A stretch of DNA of 64,000 bases from Ooceraea biroi. Taxonomy: Eukaryota > Arthropoda > Insecta > Hymenoptera > Formicidae. Within the stretch, counting starts at the first letter, position 1, and every line of letters begins with the position of its first letter. Below, piece by piece: positions 13,228 through 24,900 of this stretch. Location: the NCBI RefSeq assembly GCF_003672135.1, contig NC_039508.1, positions 930,001 to 994,000 of the forward strand, given 5' to 3'. Made by a program: the position numbers and the translations under genes. A model generated the notes under the pieces. It made no database searches. It saw only the letters and a program-made list of their open reading frames with translations, and was not told where the DNA came from.

Positions 13228-13963
13228 CGTGTGTCTAGGGCACGCGTACGGTCAACTTCGGATCATTAATCTCCCCGTTCGCGGATCGTTAATCAAAAAT
13301 ATATCTATGTGAGATTGAATCGATCATTGCGAAGAGAGCGCGAGACAATCTTTTTCTAAGCCGGAGAACGTTAATGATCTTTCTTCTGGAAATATTCCGT
13401 TACATGAAACACAAAAAATTATAATAATTCAATTATTTTTGTTAAATGCTCTCGAAGTGCTCAGTAAAAATCCATCACAGAAATCTTTGCTTTCACATAG
13501 TATTCTGTGGTACACACTTTTCTCGCACTGATCGATTCAGACACTGCAGATCTTTCACTTGTAGACACGCGGCTGTATTCTTGTTAAGACATTATCTAAC
13601 ACTGAGGCGATATTAACTCCGCTCGCCTGGCTGATTACATAGAGGATAGTTTCTTGCGGATCTACTTACTATGAAGTAGGAGAAACTCGGTGTAACTGTA
13701 AACGAGCCTATCGGTGCAAGGTTGCATTCCTTGCTACTACTTCCGCTTCTATTAACAGCGACAGCCGTAGCCTCGACATATGCATCACGCGGAATTTTAT
13801 ATGCAGTTGGAATTATATAAGGTGTACACACTGTAGCGTTTGAAATCCACGTTGAATAAGCATTAGCCGTGTAATAGAGTAATGTTTTAAAAAGAAAGAT
13901 AAGGCTAAATATAAATATATGCATAAATGTCATACTCGTGGCATTATGCTTGCTATATATATA
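13228..13963. other. UGT 5' flank
   Basis: Upstream of the UGT start codon, so it should contain its 5' UTR and promoter. An AT-rich TATA-like stretch lies at about 13297-13305 on the minus strand, but no convincing TATA plus initiator pair was found. The open frame 13613-14020 (minus) runs into the neighbouring transposon and has no recognisable motif. Confidence 0.45.
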
Positions 13964-15204
13964 CATTAAAAAAACCTTATAAAGGTGAAAAAAGTACGCC
14001 AAGTACATAAAAAATCTCACCTTGTACGCAACAAAAGTTTAAAATGCTATTTATAAAAATCAAAACTAAATATGAAATTAATAGTTAACTAGCCAAGTAC
14101 CTCGAAGCAATTCAGTTTGAGTATTTTATCCAAATGTTTTCCATGCATACTCTCTTATCACATGACGACATTGAAGTACTTGGCGTGCCCGTGTCGCAGT
14201 GGTCATGTCTTCTTCTAAATATCTTTTAAAAGTCTTATAAATTTGTACAGCATCTTGATTTGTATTTTGTATCTTGATTTTCAATAATGACTCACAAATC
14301 TTGTTAGAAATAAAATGAACACATTTACAGTTTTGCAGACTAAGAAAGTGATTATAAATACCTCTTTTCATTACTTAGTCGATACACATAATTTACATGT
14401 AAAGTACAGATTATAGGTAGGACAACATGTTTTAATGCAACTCGGGCACGCCAATTACTTCAATGTCGTCATGTGATAAGAGAGTATGCATGGAAAATAT
14501 TTGGATAAAATACTCAAACTGAATTGCTTCGAGGTACTTCCCAGATAGCACACATAGTTCTACGAATATTCTTATGGAGTGCAAATGTTCTTAATTTCAG
14601 AATATTCGAATTGAATCGAATTCTATAATGATACGTAGAATGTTACAATTAGATATCGTATATTCATAATAAAGAAGAATGTTTATAGAATATTCTTCGT
14701 GAACGTTTTTAGAATATTCGTTCAGAACGATTTTAGAATATTCATCGAGTTTATGTATTGCACATTGTGTATAACGTTACAATGTTTTATATATAATTAT
14801 ATATGGATCTGTATTTGTCTAATATATAATTATATATAAGCCTTGCATCATGTATAAATATACATAAACACAAGTATGATTCAGATGCATTCATATATAA
14901 TTGTATATGATTCTATATAAACTAGGAATATGTGTTTTCGCTCCGCACCGCTATGTGGTGCACGCGTCGAGTTCTTACTCGACGTTAAGATTTAACTTGA
15001 CAGTAATATAATAAAGTTAATATACATGCCTTGGCATATTAATTTTTTTGAGAATTTTTACTGCTTGCGGCACAGAGACTCCCAGGGATGTCCATGTAGT
15101 TCACGCACGCAAGCAATTTGAAGTTTGAAAACTTCGGACTTCAGATTATAATAAATAATATATTTTACTACTTACATATATTTAATAATATACAAATATA
15201 TATA

Positions 15205-16686
15205 CAGGGTGGTCCACTTAAATCGATCTATGTGTATGTAAATATTTATGATCGTGAAATGCTTTCGCAGTTCAGTTCATTTCCTGAGCTTCTCGATATC
15301 AGAGTTTAAATATGACTGATTATACAAAAGAGGAAAGAATAAAAATGCTTCTTATTTACGGTGAAAGCGGAAGAAGCTCTACAGAGGCGCAGAGAATGTA
15401 CGGCCAAAGATACCCTGAAAAGCGTTTACCGTCTCGCGCTGCTTTTGACCGTCTTATTAAAACATTTCGTGAAACTGGAAGTGTTTGTTCACGTAAGAAA
15501 ATGCGACCTCGTTTGCAAACTAATGAACCAACAGAAGTTACTGTTTTGGCTGCGGTGGCAAATAATCCACATATCAGTTCTCGACAAATACAAAGAAATA
15601 CTGGTATTTCCAAGACAAGTATTTTACGCATTCTTAAACGCCACTCATTTCATCCATATCACATTGCATTGCATTAAGAACTTCATGGAAATGATTTTAT
15701 TAATCGAATAGAATTTTGTCAATGGGCGCTACAACAGTTGGAGGTCAATGAATTCTTCTTCAACAGAATATTGTTACCGATGAATCAACTTTCACTAACC
15801 ATGGACAAGTAAATAGAAGAAATATTCACTATTGGTCCGTTGAAAATCCAAGGTGGCTTCGACAAGTAGAACGTCAACGTCCATGGAGTCTTAATGTATG
15901 GTGTGGTGTTTTACACAATCGAATCATTGGCCCTTTCTTTATTGATGGTACATTAAATGGTCAAAAATATGTTGATTTTTTGTCCCAACAATTACCAAAC
16001 TTATTGGAAGAGGTGCCGTTAGAAACTCGTTTACAAATGTGGTATCAGCATGGTGGTTGTCCGGCTCATAATGCACATGTTGCACGTACAGTTTTACACG
16101 AAATGTTTCCGGAACATTGAATAGGAAGAGGACATATCAGTTGGCCAGCACGTTCTCCTGATATGAATCCTTTAGACTTTTTTGTGGGGAATGTTAAAGA
16201 ACACTGTTTACAATGATGTACCAACTACACAAGAGAACATGAGAGAGCGCATTTTAAATGTATGTGCTAGTATAAATTCAGAAATGATAGAAAGGGTAAG
16301 AGTATCATTTGTGCATCGTATTAGAAAATGTATTGAAGTCGGAGGACATCATTTCGAACACCTCCTTAAATAAATTTTTGTGTTGAAGAGCATAAAGTTT
16401 GATTTTTCTGTTTCCCGCGTTCAAGATCATTTAAAGGTCATGTTGTCATAGGGGTCGTTGAACTCCTCTCGATGTTGGCTATAAAATTGCGCAAACAAAA
16501 CTATGTAGTTCCATTTAAAAACATTATCTTGACCTTTGAATCTCCGAAAAAAATAGCCTTGAAAAAATTTTTGTTCTGTCATCATGATAGCCCCTTCGAA
16601 CGGTGCAACTTTTTCCTTAGACATTTTTTCGTATCATCAAAAACAAGTGAAATATCTAAGATGATCGATTTAAGTGGGCCATCCTG
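15205..16686 (+). mobile_element. DUF4817-type Tc1/mariner-superfamily transposon, full length but inactive
   Basis: 1482-bp element. Left end CAGGGTGGTCCACTTAAATC and right end (complement) CAGGATGGCCCACTTAAATC share an inverted repeat of about 25 bp with two mismatches, and both ends abut TA, the target duplication of this superfamily. It lies wholly inside the element at 14540-17025, so it is the youngest of the three nested insertions. It carries one degenerate transposase gene. Confidence 0.88.
15312..16373 (+). pseudogene. Broken DUF4817/mariner-like transposase
   Basis: When active, the protein would bind the element ends and cut and join DNA. The first open stretch (15312-15677) carries the N-terminal DUF4817 region (TKEERIKMLLIYGE) and a helix-turn-helix (SSRQIQRNTGISKTSILRIL). 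The catalytic part continues to 16373 but is broken by a TAA at 15675-15677 where Gln is expected, a 1-base loss just before the TDES catalytic block (about 15774), a TGA at 16118-16120 where Trp is expected, and a 2-base loss near 16184-16189 after SPDMNPLDF. The codon at 16052-16054 is Gly (HGGCPAH) where the family normally has the second catalytic Asp. It is clearly dead. The rest of the homology is well preserved, which suggests a fairly recent copy. Confidence 0.9.
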
Positions 16687-17232
16687 TATATATATATATC
16701 ATATTCATTTATATATAAGCATATCTATTTATATATGGACAAAAATGATATATAATTTTGTATAACCAGTTTTGTCTGATTATATATAAAAAATTTTTTA
16801 CCGGGATATTCCTAGAATATTTATTGAATATTCTATAAATATGCATAGTTATTATACAGAATATTCGATAGATTATTCTACTCACATTCAAAAAAGATTT
16901 ATAATAGTGCCATTCGAATGTCCTACGAACATAAGATAAATATATAAAAATGACTTATGAAATATTCCAAATATTCTTCAAGAATATTCTTAAAACGTTC
17001 ATAGGAATATCTTGTGCTATCTGGGTTGGCTAGTTAACTATTGATTTCATATTTAGTTTTGATTTTTATAAATAGCATTTTAAACTTTTTGTTGCGTACA
17101 AGGTGAGATTTTTTATGTACTTGGCGTACTTTTTTCACCTTTATAAGGTTTTTTTAATGATCTCATTGCTTTTTGTAATTATCTTTAACAAAAATGTAGT
17201 AGTAGTATTGATGTATTTTTATCTTATACTAT

Positions 17233-17524
17233 CCCAGATAACATTTTTTGCTAAAGCAAAGTAGTGCAATCTATTTGCTGGCAATTATTGCTGTCATGTT
17301 GCTATAATAATGACAGAAATTAACTTTTGCCACACTTTTGTTGACATAATGCCATAATTATATATTTTTCACCGCAACTGTTGCCCCAAAGGTGCTGTAA
17401 AGTTGCTGTTTTCGTGTTTCTTTGCTACCAATATTGAAACAAATGAGGACTCACCTTGTTGCCATTTTGTTTGCAACATTTCTGAGCAAATTCTTAGCAA
17501 AATACTTGCAAAATGTTATGTGGG
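17233..17524. mobile_element. MITE with CCCAGATAACATTTT ends
   Basis: 292-bp non-coding element. The left end CCCAGATAACATTTT and right end (complement) CCCACATAACATTTT differ at one base, and AT flanks both sides (17231-17232, 17525-17526). The inside is rich in short TTGCTG-like repeats. It shares its first eight bases, CCCAGATA, with the element at 14540-17025, which also has a 2-base flank duplication. Confidence 0.75.
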
Positions 17525-17580
17525 ATCTTACCGGTTTGCATTAATGCTGCAATACTGTATCCGATACATAATGTACTAAG

Positions 17581-17818
17581 GCCCAATTTCTTCACCTCTC
17601 GATAACTTTATCCAAAAGATATCTCGTAGAATCAGTTTTCTTCACCTTTGTAACCTGACAGAATATGGTAATTTATAATAACATTCTAGACACTTTGTGT
17701 CAAAAGTGAGTAGTATGAAGAATAGCTATCCGTTAAATACGTAATCAGAGGTTTCAATGAAGAAATAAATTTTTAATTATCTGGAAGATAGTTATTGAGA
17801 GGTATGAAAAAACCGGGC
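17581..17818. mobile_element. Probable MITE with GCCC...CCTCTC ends
   Basis: About 238 bp. The left end GCCCAATTTCTTCACCTCTC matches the complement of the right end, GCCCGGTTTTTTCATACCTC, with a few substitutions and one indel; both continue into ATAACT. TAAG occurs just outside each end (17577-17580; 17820-17823 with one extra base), a possible target duplication. No coding capacity. Confidence 0.6.
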
Positions 17819-20800
17819 ATAAGTGGAAAATGAGAAAGGAAGAGAGATATCAGTCTGTTAGTTATCTCTGAAAGAGTTTTTTATTTTCTATGGATATTGC
17901 GGATACAAGTGTTGTACACCGATACTTTTGTTTTGTTTGCTATATTCGTTCGCCGTTCGGCGTTCGGCGTTCGACTTTCGGCGACGTGAACCTATTGTAC
18001 GTATGTGAACGCGCCTTTAGGGACAAACTCGCTTTGCTTGTGTGCGTGCGAGCGTACGTACGTGTGTCTGAACCTGAATCTGGAGAATGAAAGTCACAAT
18101 TTTAGCATACGATTACGATATCTGAGGATGGAGTGCACCAATTTTTTCGAAGTGGTCGCAATCGAAAGCTTGCATCCACATTATGTTATAAAAGTATCGT
18201 TAGATTTTTCATTACGTCTTTAGTTCCTGAGATATTGTAATCAAAAGTTTATTTGACATAAATGTGACGTGAAATTCCGGATAAGCTACTTGATAGCGCG
18301 TGACGTCTATGCAGTGGCTCTCATTGCTCGGAACCTTCTTTATGTACTTGGCGTCGCGACGCTACCGCGTCGCTTGATATTTATTCGAGATCCGACCATT
18401 CCAATTTTGTACGTACAAACTGCAAAATTTTTATACTAAGCAAATTATCGTACGAGATTAGGTCACAAGCCAATAACAAAACTGTAATTTTCGAACTTTT
18501 CTTCGTTTTTAACATAAAGTCAAGTATTCCTCGATTCATTTCTGTGTGTATTTTAAAAGAATTTATTATTCTGTACAATTAAAAAGAAAGGTGAAAATTA
18601 AAATTCGTCAATCCCATCAGTAAAATTAATGACTCCAGGATTCCCTTAAAGAACTTGAGGCTAAACAATTATGTAGAGAAATGTACCGAGCAAATATCCG
18701 ACGGGCATTCTATGCGCTTTGAAATGGATTTTCGCGTACCGTGCGGATCACATTATTTCTCAGGCGCAATACTGATTAATTGCCCCGCACCGCCGACGAA
18801 AATGGGAACGCGAGTTACAAGCCTCGGGTATTTTCTGGCGCGAGATTAAAGTAGTTCATTTATTAAGAAATGCATCGGGGAACGAAAATAGTGTGTAGCG
18901 GGTTGGGTGGTTGGTTAGTCGACACGTAGGAAATGAAAGGCGGTTCAGCAAAGAAAATCCTGGCGTTTATATACCGCTCGTTCGTCTCGAGAGAGCGTGC
19001 TCTCGCGTTTAATTCGTTTGGAAAATGTGCCGATTTGTGATTGCGCGATCGAATTGTGCGCTAATGCTACTTCGGTGCATTCGCATTCACGAGATCTCGC
19101 GACACGCGATTTACTGAGTCTTTCCATTCCGTTTATAGCTATTGAATCGTACGATCAATCACGTAAATGAAAAAATATCATTCTTAAACGTCACTGATTT
19201 CAAATGGAATTTAAATAGATTGTAAGCGCGCTGGGCGTTATCGATATATACCCGATTGCACGTATATCATTCGCATCTATTCACCCATCGCCGCTGTGAC
19301 TTCTCCATTTGCCAAATTACGCGGAACATTTTTCGAAACGACAAACAACGGAAACAAACACGCGCGCCTCACGGTATGTATTAAACCGCACGAGATTAAA
19401 GGCAATGTGTCCCAGATGAAATGCTAGCGGAATTACGAATATTCGCGTTTGTGTATATAAACCGAATGCCTTTGCTAATTTCGTGCAATTTCATTTGCTA
19501 TCTGTGAACATTCCTAAAGCTTAATGCATTATGATACTCTACGCTGTGAAGAAAATGACATTTTCGCAGTAATTGGTTACTATAAACTTTGATTTCTCAT
19601 ATTAATATCTTAAAAAGCATTCTCTCTTTCTTAAAGGAAAAGGGAAAATTAGTTTATATTACTTTTCTTATTTTTCTAACACCTTTCTTTCTTTAATCTT
19701 TACTGTAACTTGTTATTTTCTAAAACGTTTATGAAATCGATGATTGCTACAAGATATTTGCTAATTTAAAATCGTGGACATACATTATTGATACTTTCAT
19801 TTTCGGAGTTTTTTTCAACATGTGAGTAAAGATTTTTTAAAGCTACTTGAAAAAAATATGAGGATGTTGCAGAAGAACAAAATTAAAGAATTTCCGCCGC
19901 AAGATTAACTCGCCGTACATATGCAAAATTAAAAGCTAACCCAGATATGGAAAGTACGTTTGCAGCGAAGATGAAAACTGATTTCGTTTCTACGTATATT
20001 AAATGGGAATCTAAGAATGCAAACTATCAAGCGAGAATTAATTAAATATAATTCGGAAATTGGCGGAGAGAATAAAATAGAATATTTTTTCTTTCCACTT
20101 TCCACTTTCCACTTTTTACTTTATGATTTAATTTAACCCGCTTATTCCAGAGGATATATTGTATATTAATACAACATGTATACGTATGTATACACATGTG
20201 CATACATATATTTTATGGATTATAAAAGAGCCAGTGTCGAACAGAGAATAATCGCGATTACAGTACAGCAAAGTGGAATGGTATTTTGCTGAATTTAATC
20301 TACACGCAATTTTTCGCATTGTTCCGGCACTCTCCATTGTTCCTATGCAGGGCGATGTGGAATATTAAAAATGTCAGAAATACCATGAAGACCATCAATG
20401 CATAATTTCATAAATTGCACCAGACCAAAGTACGGAAAGTAATAAAAACAAAATCTCAGTGAACATTCTTATCCAATCAAAGTTTTGCGACAAAGTATGT
20501 TTTAATATATAATATGCAAGTTTATCCGATTTTTATCAATTTCTTTTAATAATTACTGCTTATTATGTAATTAATAATTATTGCATATTACGTGCTAAAC
20601 TATCTCAATAATAATGATTAGTCTTATATAACAAAAAGTATATTGATTTCAAGAGGAATACGACATATTTATCGAAACTGAGTTTTTTATTCTAGTTTCA
20701 ATATATCATTTTACATATACATATTACATATTTTCACGTTACTCTTGTATATTATCTTTAAAACTTTATTTTCCTAAAAGTATTTTTAAAATGCTTGATA

Positions 20801-21999
20801 AAGAACAGAAGTAATGCAATGTTCTTATATAAGAAATGCATTTATATTTTCCCATTTTTCCAGTAATGTTAGAGGCACAAGAAGGATTTCAATGAAGTTA
20901 CTATTCAGAGCTGATTATTCGATCCGATCGTAAGGCAGATAATCGCACTAGTACAACAGCCGCGCCGTTAAACTTGTTATTGCAACCAGAGGAGGGCTTA
21001 AGTAAAGCCACGTTAGCGCGTTCAACTTTGCGAAATGATATAACTTGCGCTCTCCCTGCACAGTACAGGTGCATTCAAGCTCGATGCTCGTCTTTATTTG
21101 CTGCCGGCTTGTTCACATGTTCTCCATCTCTCACTCTCTCCCTCTCTTTTCTTCTCTCCATACAACCGTACCATACTACCAAAGTCTACTACTACCTGCA
21201 GATTACATTCTGTATTCGAAAATCCTACGTGTTCAGTCGAGTTCCTGCGCTGCGCGAAGTATCGCTAAGCCGCTCGCTTCGGATTTTCCGAAAATTTTGA
21301 ACTTAAGCAGTGCAGGTGAAAATAAGATCTTATCGGAATAATAAACGGAGTATTTCAGGATGGAAACTATAGAGAATATATCTTAAAGTACATGTTATTA
21401 TTTTTGGAGTATCCCTTATTTGTCGCTTAATACACATGCGGTCTTTGTAATAAATATATAAAAGTCGCATTTTGTGGATGTTGAAAAAGAATTAATCAAA
21501 TCCTTATTTGAATAAACTCTTATATAGTTATTGTCTAAGTTACATAAATGTTGAAGTTATATGAGAACAACTTATAGAGAGAAAAATAAATCAAATATTC
21601 TTGTTATTAATGTCACAATCGATGAAAAAGGAAACAGATTATACATACAATACGTCGCAATGCACGTCACAGTATGATATTTGGATTCATTAATTTATCA
21701 GTCTAATTCTGCCAAAGCGCGATTGCCTATGTATACGTGAATCCACTGTGCAGCAGTGGATACGTAACACCGTTAACGATATCGTCGTCAAAGCAAAGCT
21801 CTTTCATAAATCGGTCCTAAACGCCACTGATGGTAAATTACATTATGCAGCAACAACATTTATAAGGGGGAAAACGTTTGCGCAGCGCAATCGTGCGGAA
21901 ATACCGCCGGAAATCTGAGAAAAGCGAGACGTGACTCCACCTCAAGGGTGAGATAAAAAAGCAACGCGGCGTCGCATACACGATCATATGCTAATGCCC
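17819..21999. other. Gene-free spacer, AT-rich
   Basis: No recognisable gene. Contents noticed: a short CGTTCGG tandem at about 17954-17973, a TTTCCAC tandem at 20091-20117, and a 15-base match at about 18343 (TTATGTACTTGGCGT) to the inverted repeats of the TTAA-ended element upstream. Open frames here are short and without motifs. Confidence 0.6.
20091..20117. repeat. TTTCCAC short tandem repeat
   Basis: Three to four consecutive copies of a 7-base unit (CTTTCCA), the last imperfect. Confidence 0.75.
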
Positions 22000-24900
22000 C
22001 GTTCCGCGGCCCACTTCCACCTTAAGCGAGCCTTGAAATTATTCTACCTCCGAAATTAAATGGGGCCAACTCGGTAATTGCTCCCTCTTACATCGCGCAT
22101 TAATTAGCTCTCGACGATACCGTGAAAGTTTCCTACAACTGGCTTACCATCACTACCACCAGCACCAGTACCGTTCCAATACCACCATCACTAAGAAACA
22201 TACTTCTTACATTCGGTACTCCGCTAGAAATTCAGATAAGAGGCTATATCGCCCTGCCCACACGACGTGAATAGTTTGACCGTCTTAGAGAAACGTGCAC
22301 CGCCAGCTAAAAGATTGCGAATCATTGGCGAAAATAAAACGGAACCACCGAATACGCCGTAAATAGCAATGGGATCGATTCTGACGTGATTCGATTATTC
22401 AGTAGGGGCATTCAAAAGGGACTAGGTACATTGGCGAGGTCGAAATGTTTGTTAACGTTTACTTTGACGTGATGAGATATCGATGACATCAACAGTATTA
22501 ATATCGTGCCTTAACGTCTACGCAATCCATAAATTGAGGCATATTACGTGAAAATAGAATATCGTTGAATCCTATCGGACTAATAAAGAATATCATTAAA
22601 ATTTATCTGACTAATTTGATATAATATCGAAATCGTATCTGATACGTGCACGCGTATAACCCCGGTTGAAAAATATCGACATTATATAATGTATCATTTC
22701 CATGCGCATCACTATGGATGTACTTTCATTTTATGCATGGCATATATCTCTCGAAGATAACGGCACGCTTAAGTTGGCGCATTAATTAATCTCGATGGCG
22801 TCACAAAAGTTTTACAGGGTGTACCACAAATCTCCGGGAAGACGCGAATGTTCCTCTCACGGCATGGTACTTGAAATTCAGATAAGAAAGCCTTCACTCT
22901 CGTCTCTTCCCTACTCAGATCCCCCGACCACTTTTTCTTCTTCCACTTCTTCTTCTTCCTCTATGGCTTTGTCTTCGCTTGCAAGCATCGCGTGACTCTC
23001 CATCGGTCGAAGTTCGTTCAGACTTTAGCGAGCGCATCGTTGACTTTCCGCTAAACACTGATGAAACACTGCCCGACAAATAACCCGACACACTCGTTTA
23101 AAGTCAATAAATTATTTATGCGCTAAGTCGCAACTCCCTGGAAATGTTCGCAGGGTATAACATGGGACACCGAAGTGTCAAATGTATTCTGCGAGGTGTA
23201 CAAGATCTCGTTGACTATCTGGAGGTGTTGAGAGATTTAGAGAACTCAATTTAACACAGCTGTCCAATCTGGAATTAACTACAAAAATCAGCTTTTTTAA
23301 ATTTCGACAAAAGTCAACTGATCAGTTAGCACGAAAAATATGGAAAAAGCAAGACCACCTTCGTCGGTCGTTGAAATTCTGTCAGAATGCACTTTGATTT
23401 ACAACCTTCACATAACGGAATCTACATTCAAAGTTATGATCCGACGCAGACTTGCAACACAAGATTTCGAAATTTTTCGGCTGAAAAATCACTGCTCGTT
23501 TCGTGGGTCTCGCTAAATAAAGGAACATGCGGTTGACCCTCCGTGGCAAATTAGCCCACAGAACGAGGACCAGTCCGACCGGCGAACATCCGACTATTTG
23601 CGATGAAACGCAAGCCTCGTTAGAGTTTCGTCCGTAGCTCGTTATACGTCGTCATCGGAGGGACTGGATGCCGGTGGCTGCCGGAGAGAGCTTCCGGGGG
23701 AAAGTCGGGCTCGTTTTTCTCCCCTGCCGTATATGGCGACGTCGGGCGTCCAGAAGTGTCCGATCTGTCCATTTCCGACCAACCGACCCGACCCGACCGG
23801 CTTGGTTTCGTCCCTAGCCGAGTGTCGCGCGTCGCTCATTACCAGCGACGGACAAAAGGCGACCTCACTTCTACCCTCGACGAGTACTCTCCTAGGGGAC
23901 GTCTAAAAATGCGAGTACTTTACTGCCTCGCCACCTTTGTGCAAGACTGACGTAGTCGGTGTACGTAGGATGCACGTACGATAGAAAAGTATCGGACTGT
24001 AGCTTTCAGCGCGAGTTACTCGAGAGAAGGTAAACGCCGGGCATCAGGAGTGATTAAATGCTCCTTGGAGAAAGAAATGCACGCTCGTAATTCTTGCTCT
24101 GCTCGCCGGCGCGAGATAATTGTAATGAAATCTTCCGAAACGTTAAACCGCGACGAGTTGATCAAACGGCGATTTGGCCCATTCGTTCATTATCAACTAC
24201 TTTGCCTTGTCGAGAGGTGTAGGGAATAATACGCACTGATCCTAATTACGCAAAAACGCGATGACAAATGTAAAATAATTACCAGACCGGTAATTCGCAA
24301 TGTTCCTTGAGGAGGGAGTGTCACTCGATAATAAGAGTGAAATACATTAACATAGATTAGCATTATGGCATGATCTATATTTCGCAACGCGCAATATCTT
24401 CGCGAATATATTGCTTCTATAATTAATGCTGTAATTAGTCGCTCTGTGCGACGTTATAATTAACAGAACGATAGCGGTACGCAAAATTTAACTACCTGCC
24501 GACCTGTATTACAGCCTTTCGTTAATAACATTCAGTAATGAAGCATTGTTTCGTGTTGAAACACTTGAAACAAAAATTGTTAATTTCCCCTCATTTGGAT
24601 TACAAATGTATCGCAATCATTAACCGACTAACGAAGTGTTCTCCATTGGTCCAGTTTGACAACACAGAAAGTTCCCTTATATTCACGCAACATAATATAG
24701 AAACCCCAAAGGTACTAAATCATCGCAGTAATGCAATTTAATTACTATATTTCAATCGATTTATCGTTATCAAGCACGTGCGCAAGTGACGTAATTAAAC
24801 CTTTCATTCTGCTTATATTCGGATGATAATTGAGTGATTTGAGTACTCTTAACGAATCCTTTTCCCTGCTCGCAGGAAGTTTTCGTGTGGTGCAGTTGTG

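Larger units (their letters stand above)
14540..17025. mobile_element. Non-autonomous element with CCCAGATAGCACA ends, itself carrying a mariner-like insertion
   Basis: The ends are exact 13-bp inverted repeats, CCCAGATAGCACA at 14540 and its complement ending at 17025. They are flanked by TT on both sides (14538-14539, 17026-17027), and the sequence on either side of the TT is the interrupted inverted repeat of the host element, so the insertion point is certain to a base or two. Inside each end are several copies of AGAATATTC and runs of TATATAATTATATAT. Apart from the mariner-like element at 15205-16686 it has no coding capacity; without that insertion it is about 1 kb. The family was not identified. 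Confidence 0.8.
13964..17159. mobile_element. TTAA-ended transposon with long terminal inverted repeats, split by a later insertion
   Basis: The left inverted repeat is 13964-14191. The first part (13964-14094) is repeated inverted at 17028-17159. The second part (14095-14191) is repeated inverted at 14443-14539 with about two mismatches. The right repeat was therefore one unit of about 230 bp, now cut in two by the insertion at 14540-17025. Without it the element is about 710 bp. Both ends read TTAA then AAAAACCTTATAAAGG inward, which suggests a TTAA target duplication as in piggyBac- or Kolobok-type elements. The 251-bp centre (14192-14442) has no transposase, so the element is non-autonomous. 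The motif GTACTTGGC recurs inside the repeats in both orientations (13998-14006, 14092-14100, 14176-14184). Confidence 0.85.

Noticed and set aside
12790..13269. 159-codon open frame on the plus strand
   Set aside because: Antisense shadow of UGT exon 1.
14126..14371. Minus-strand open frame inside the TTAA-ended element, considered as a transposase remnant
   Set aside because: It spans part of an inverted repeat and the loop, and shows no catalytic motif.
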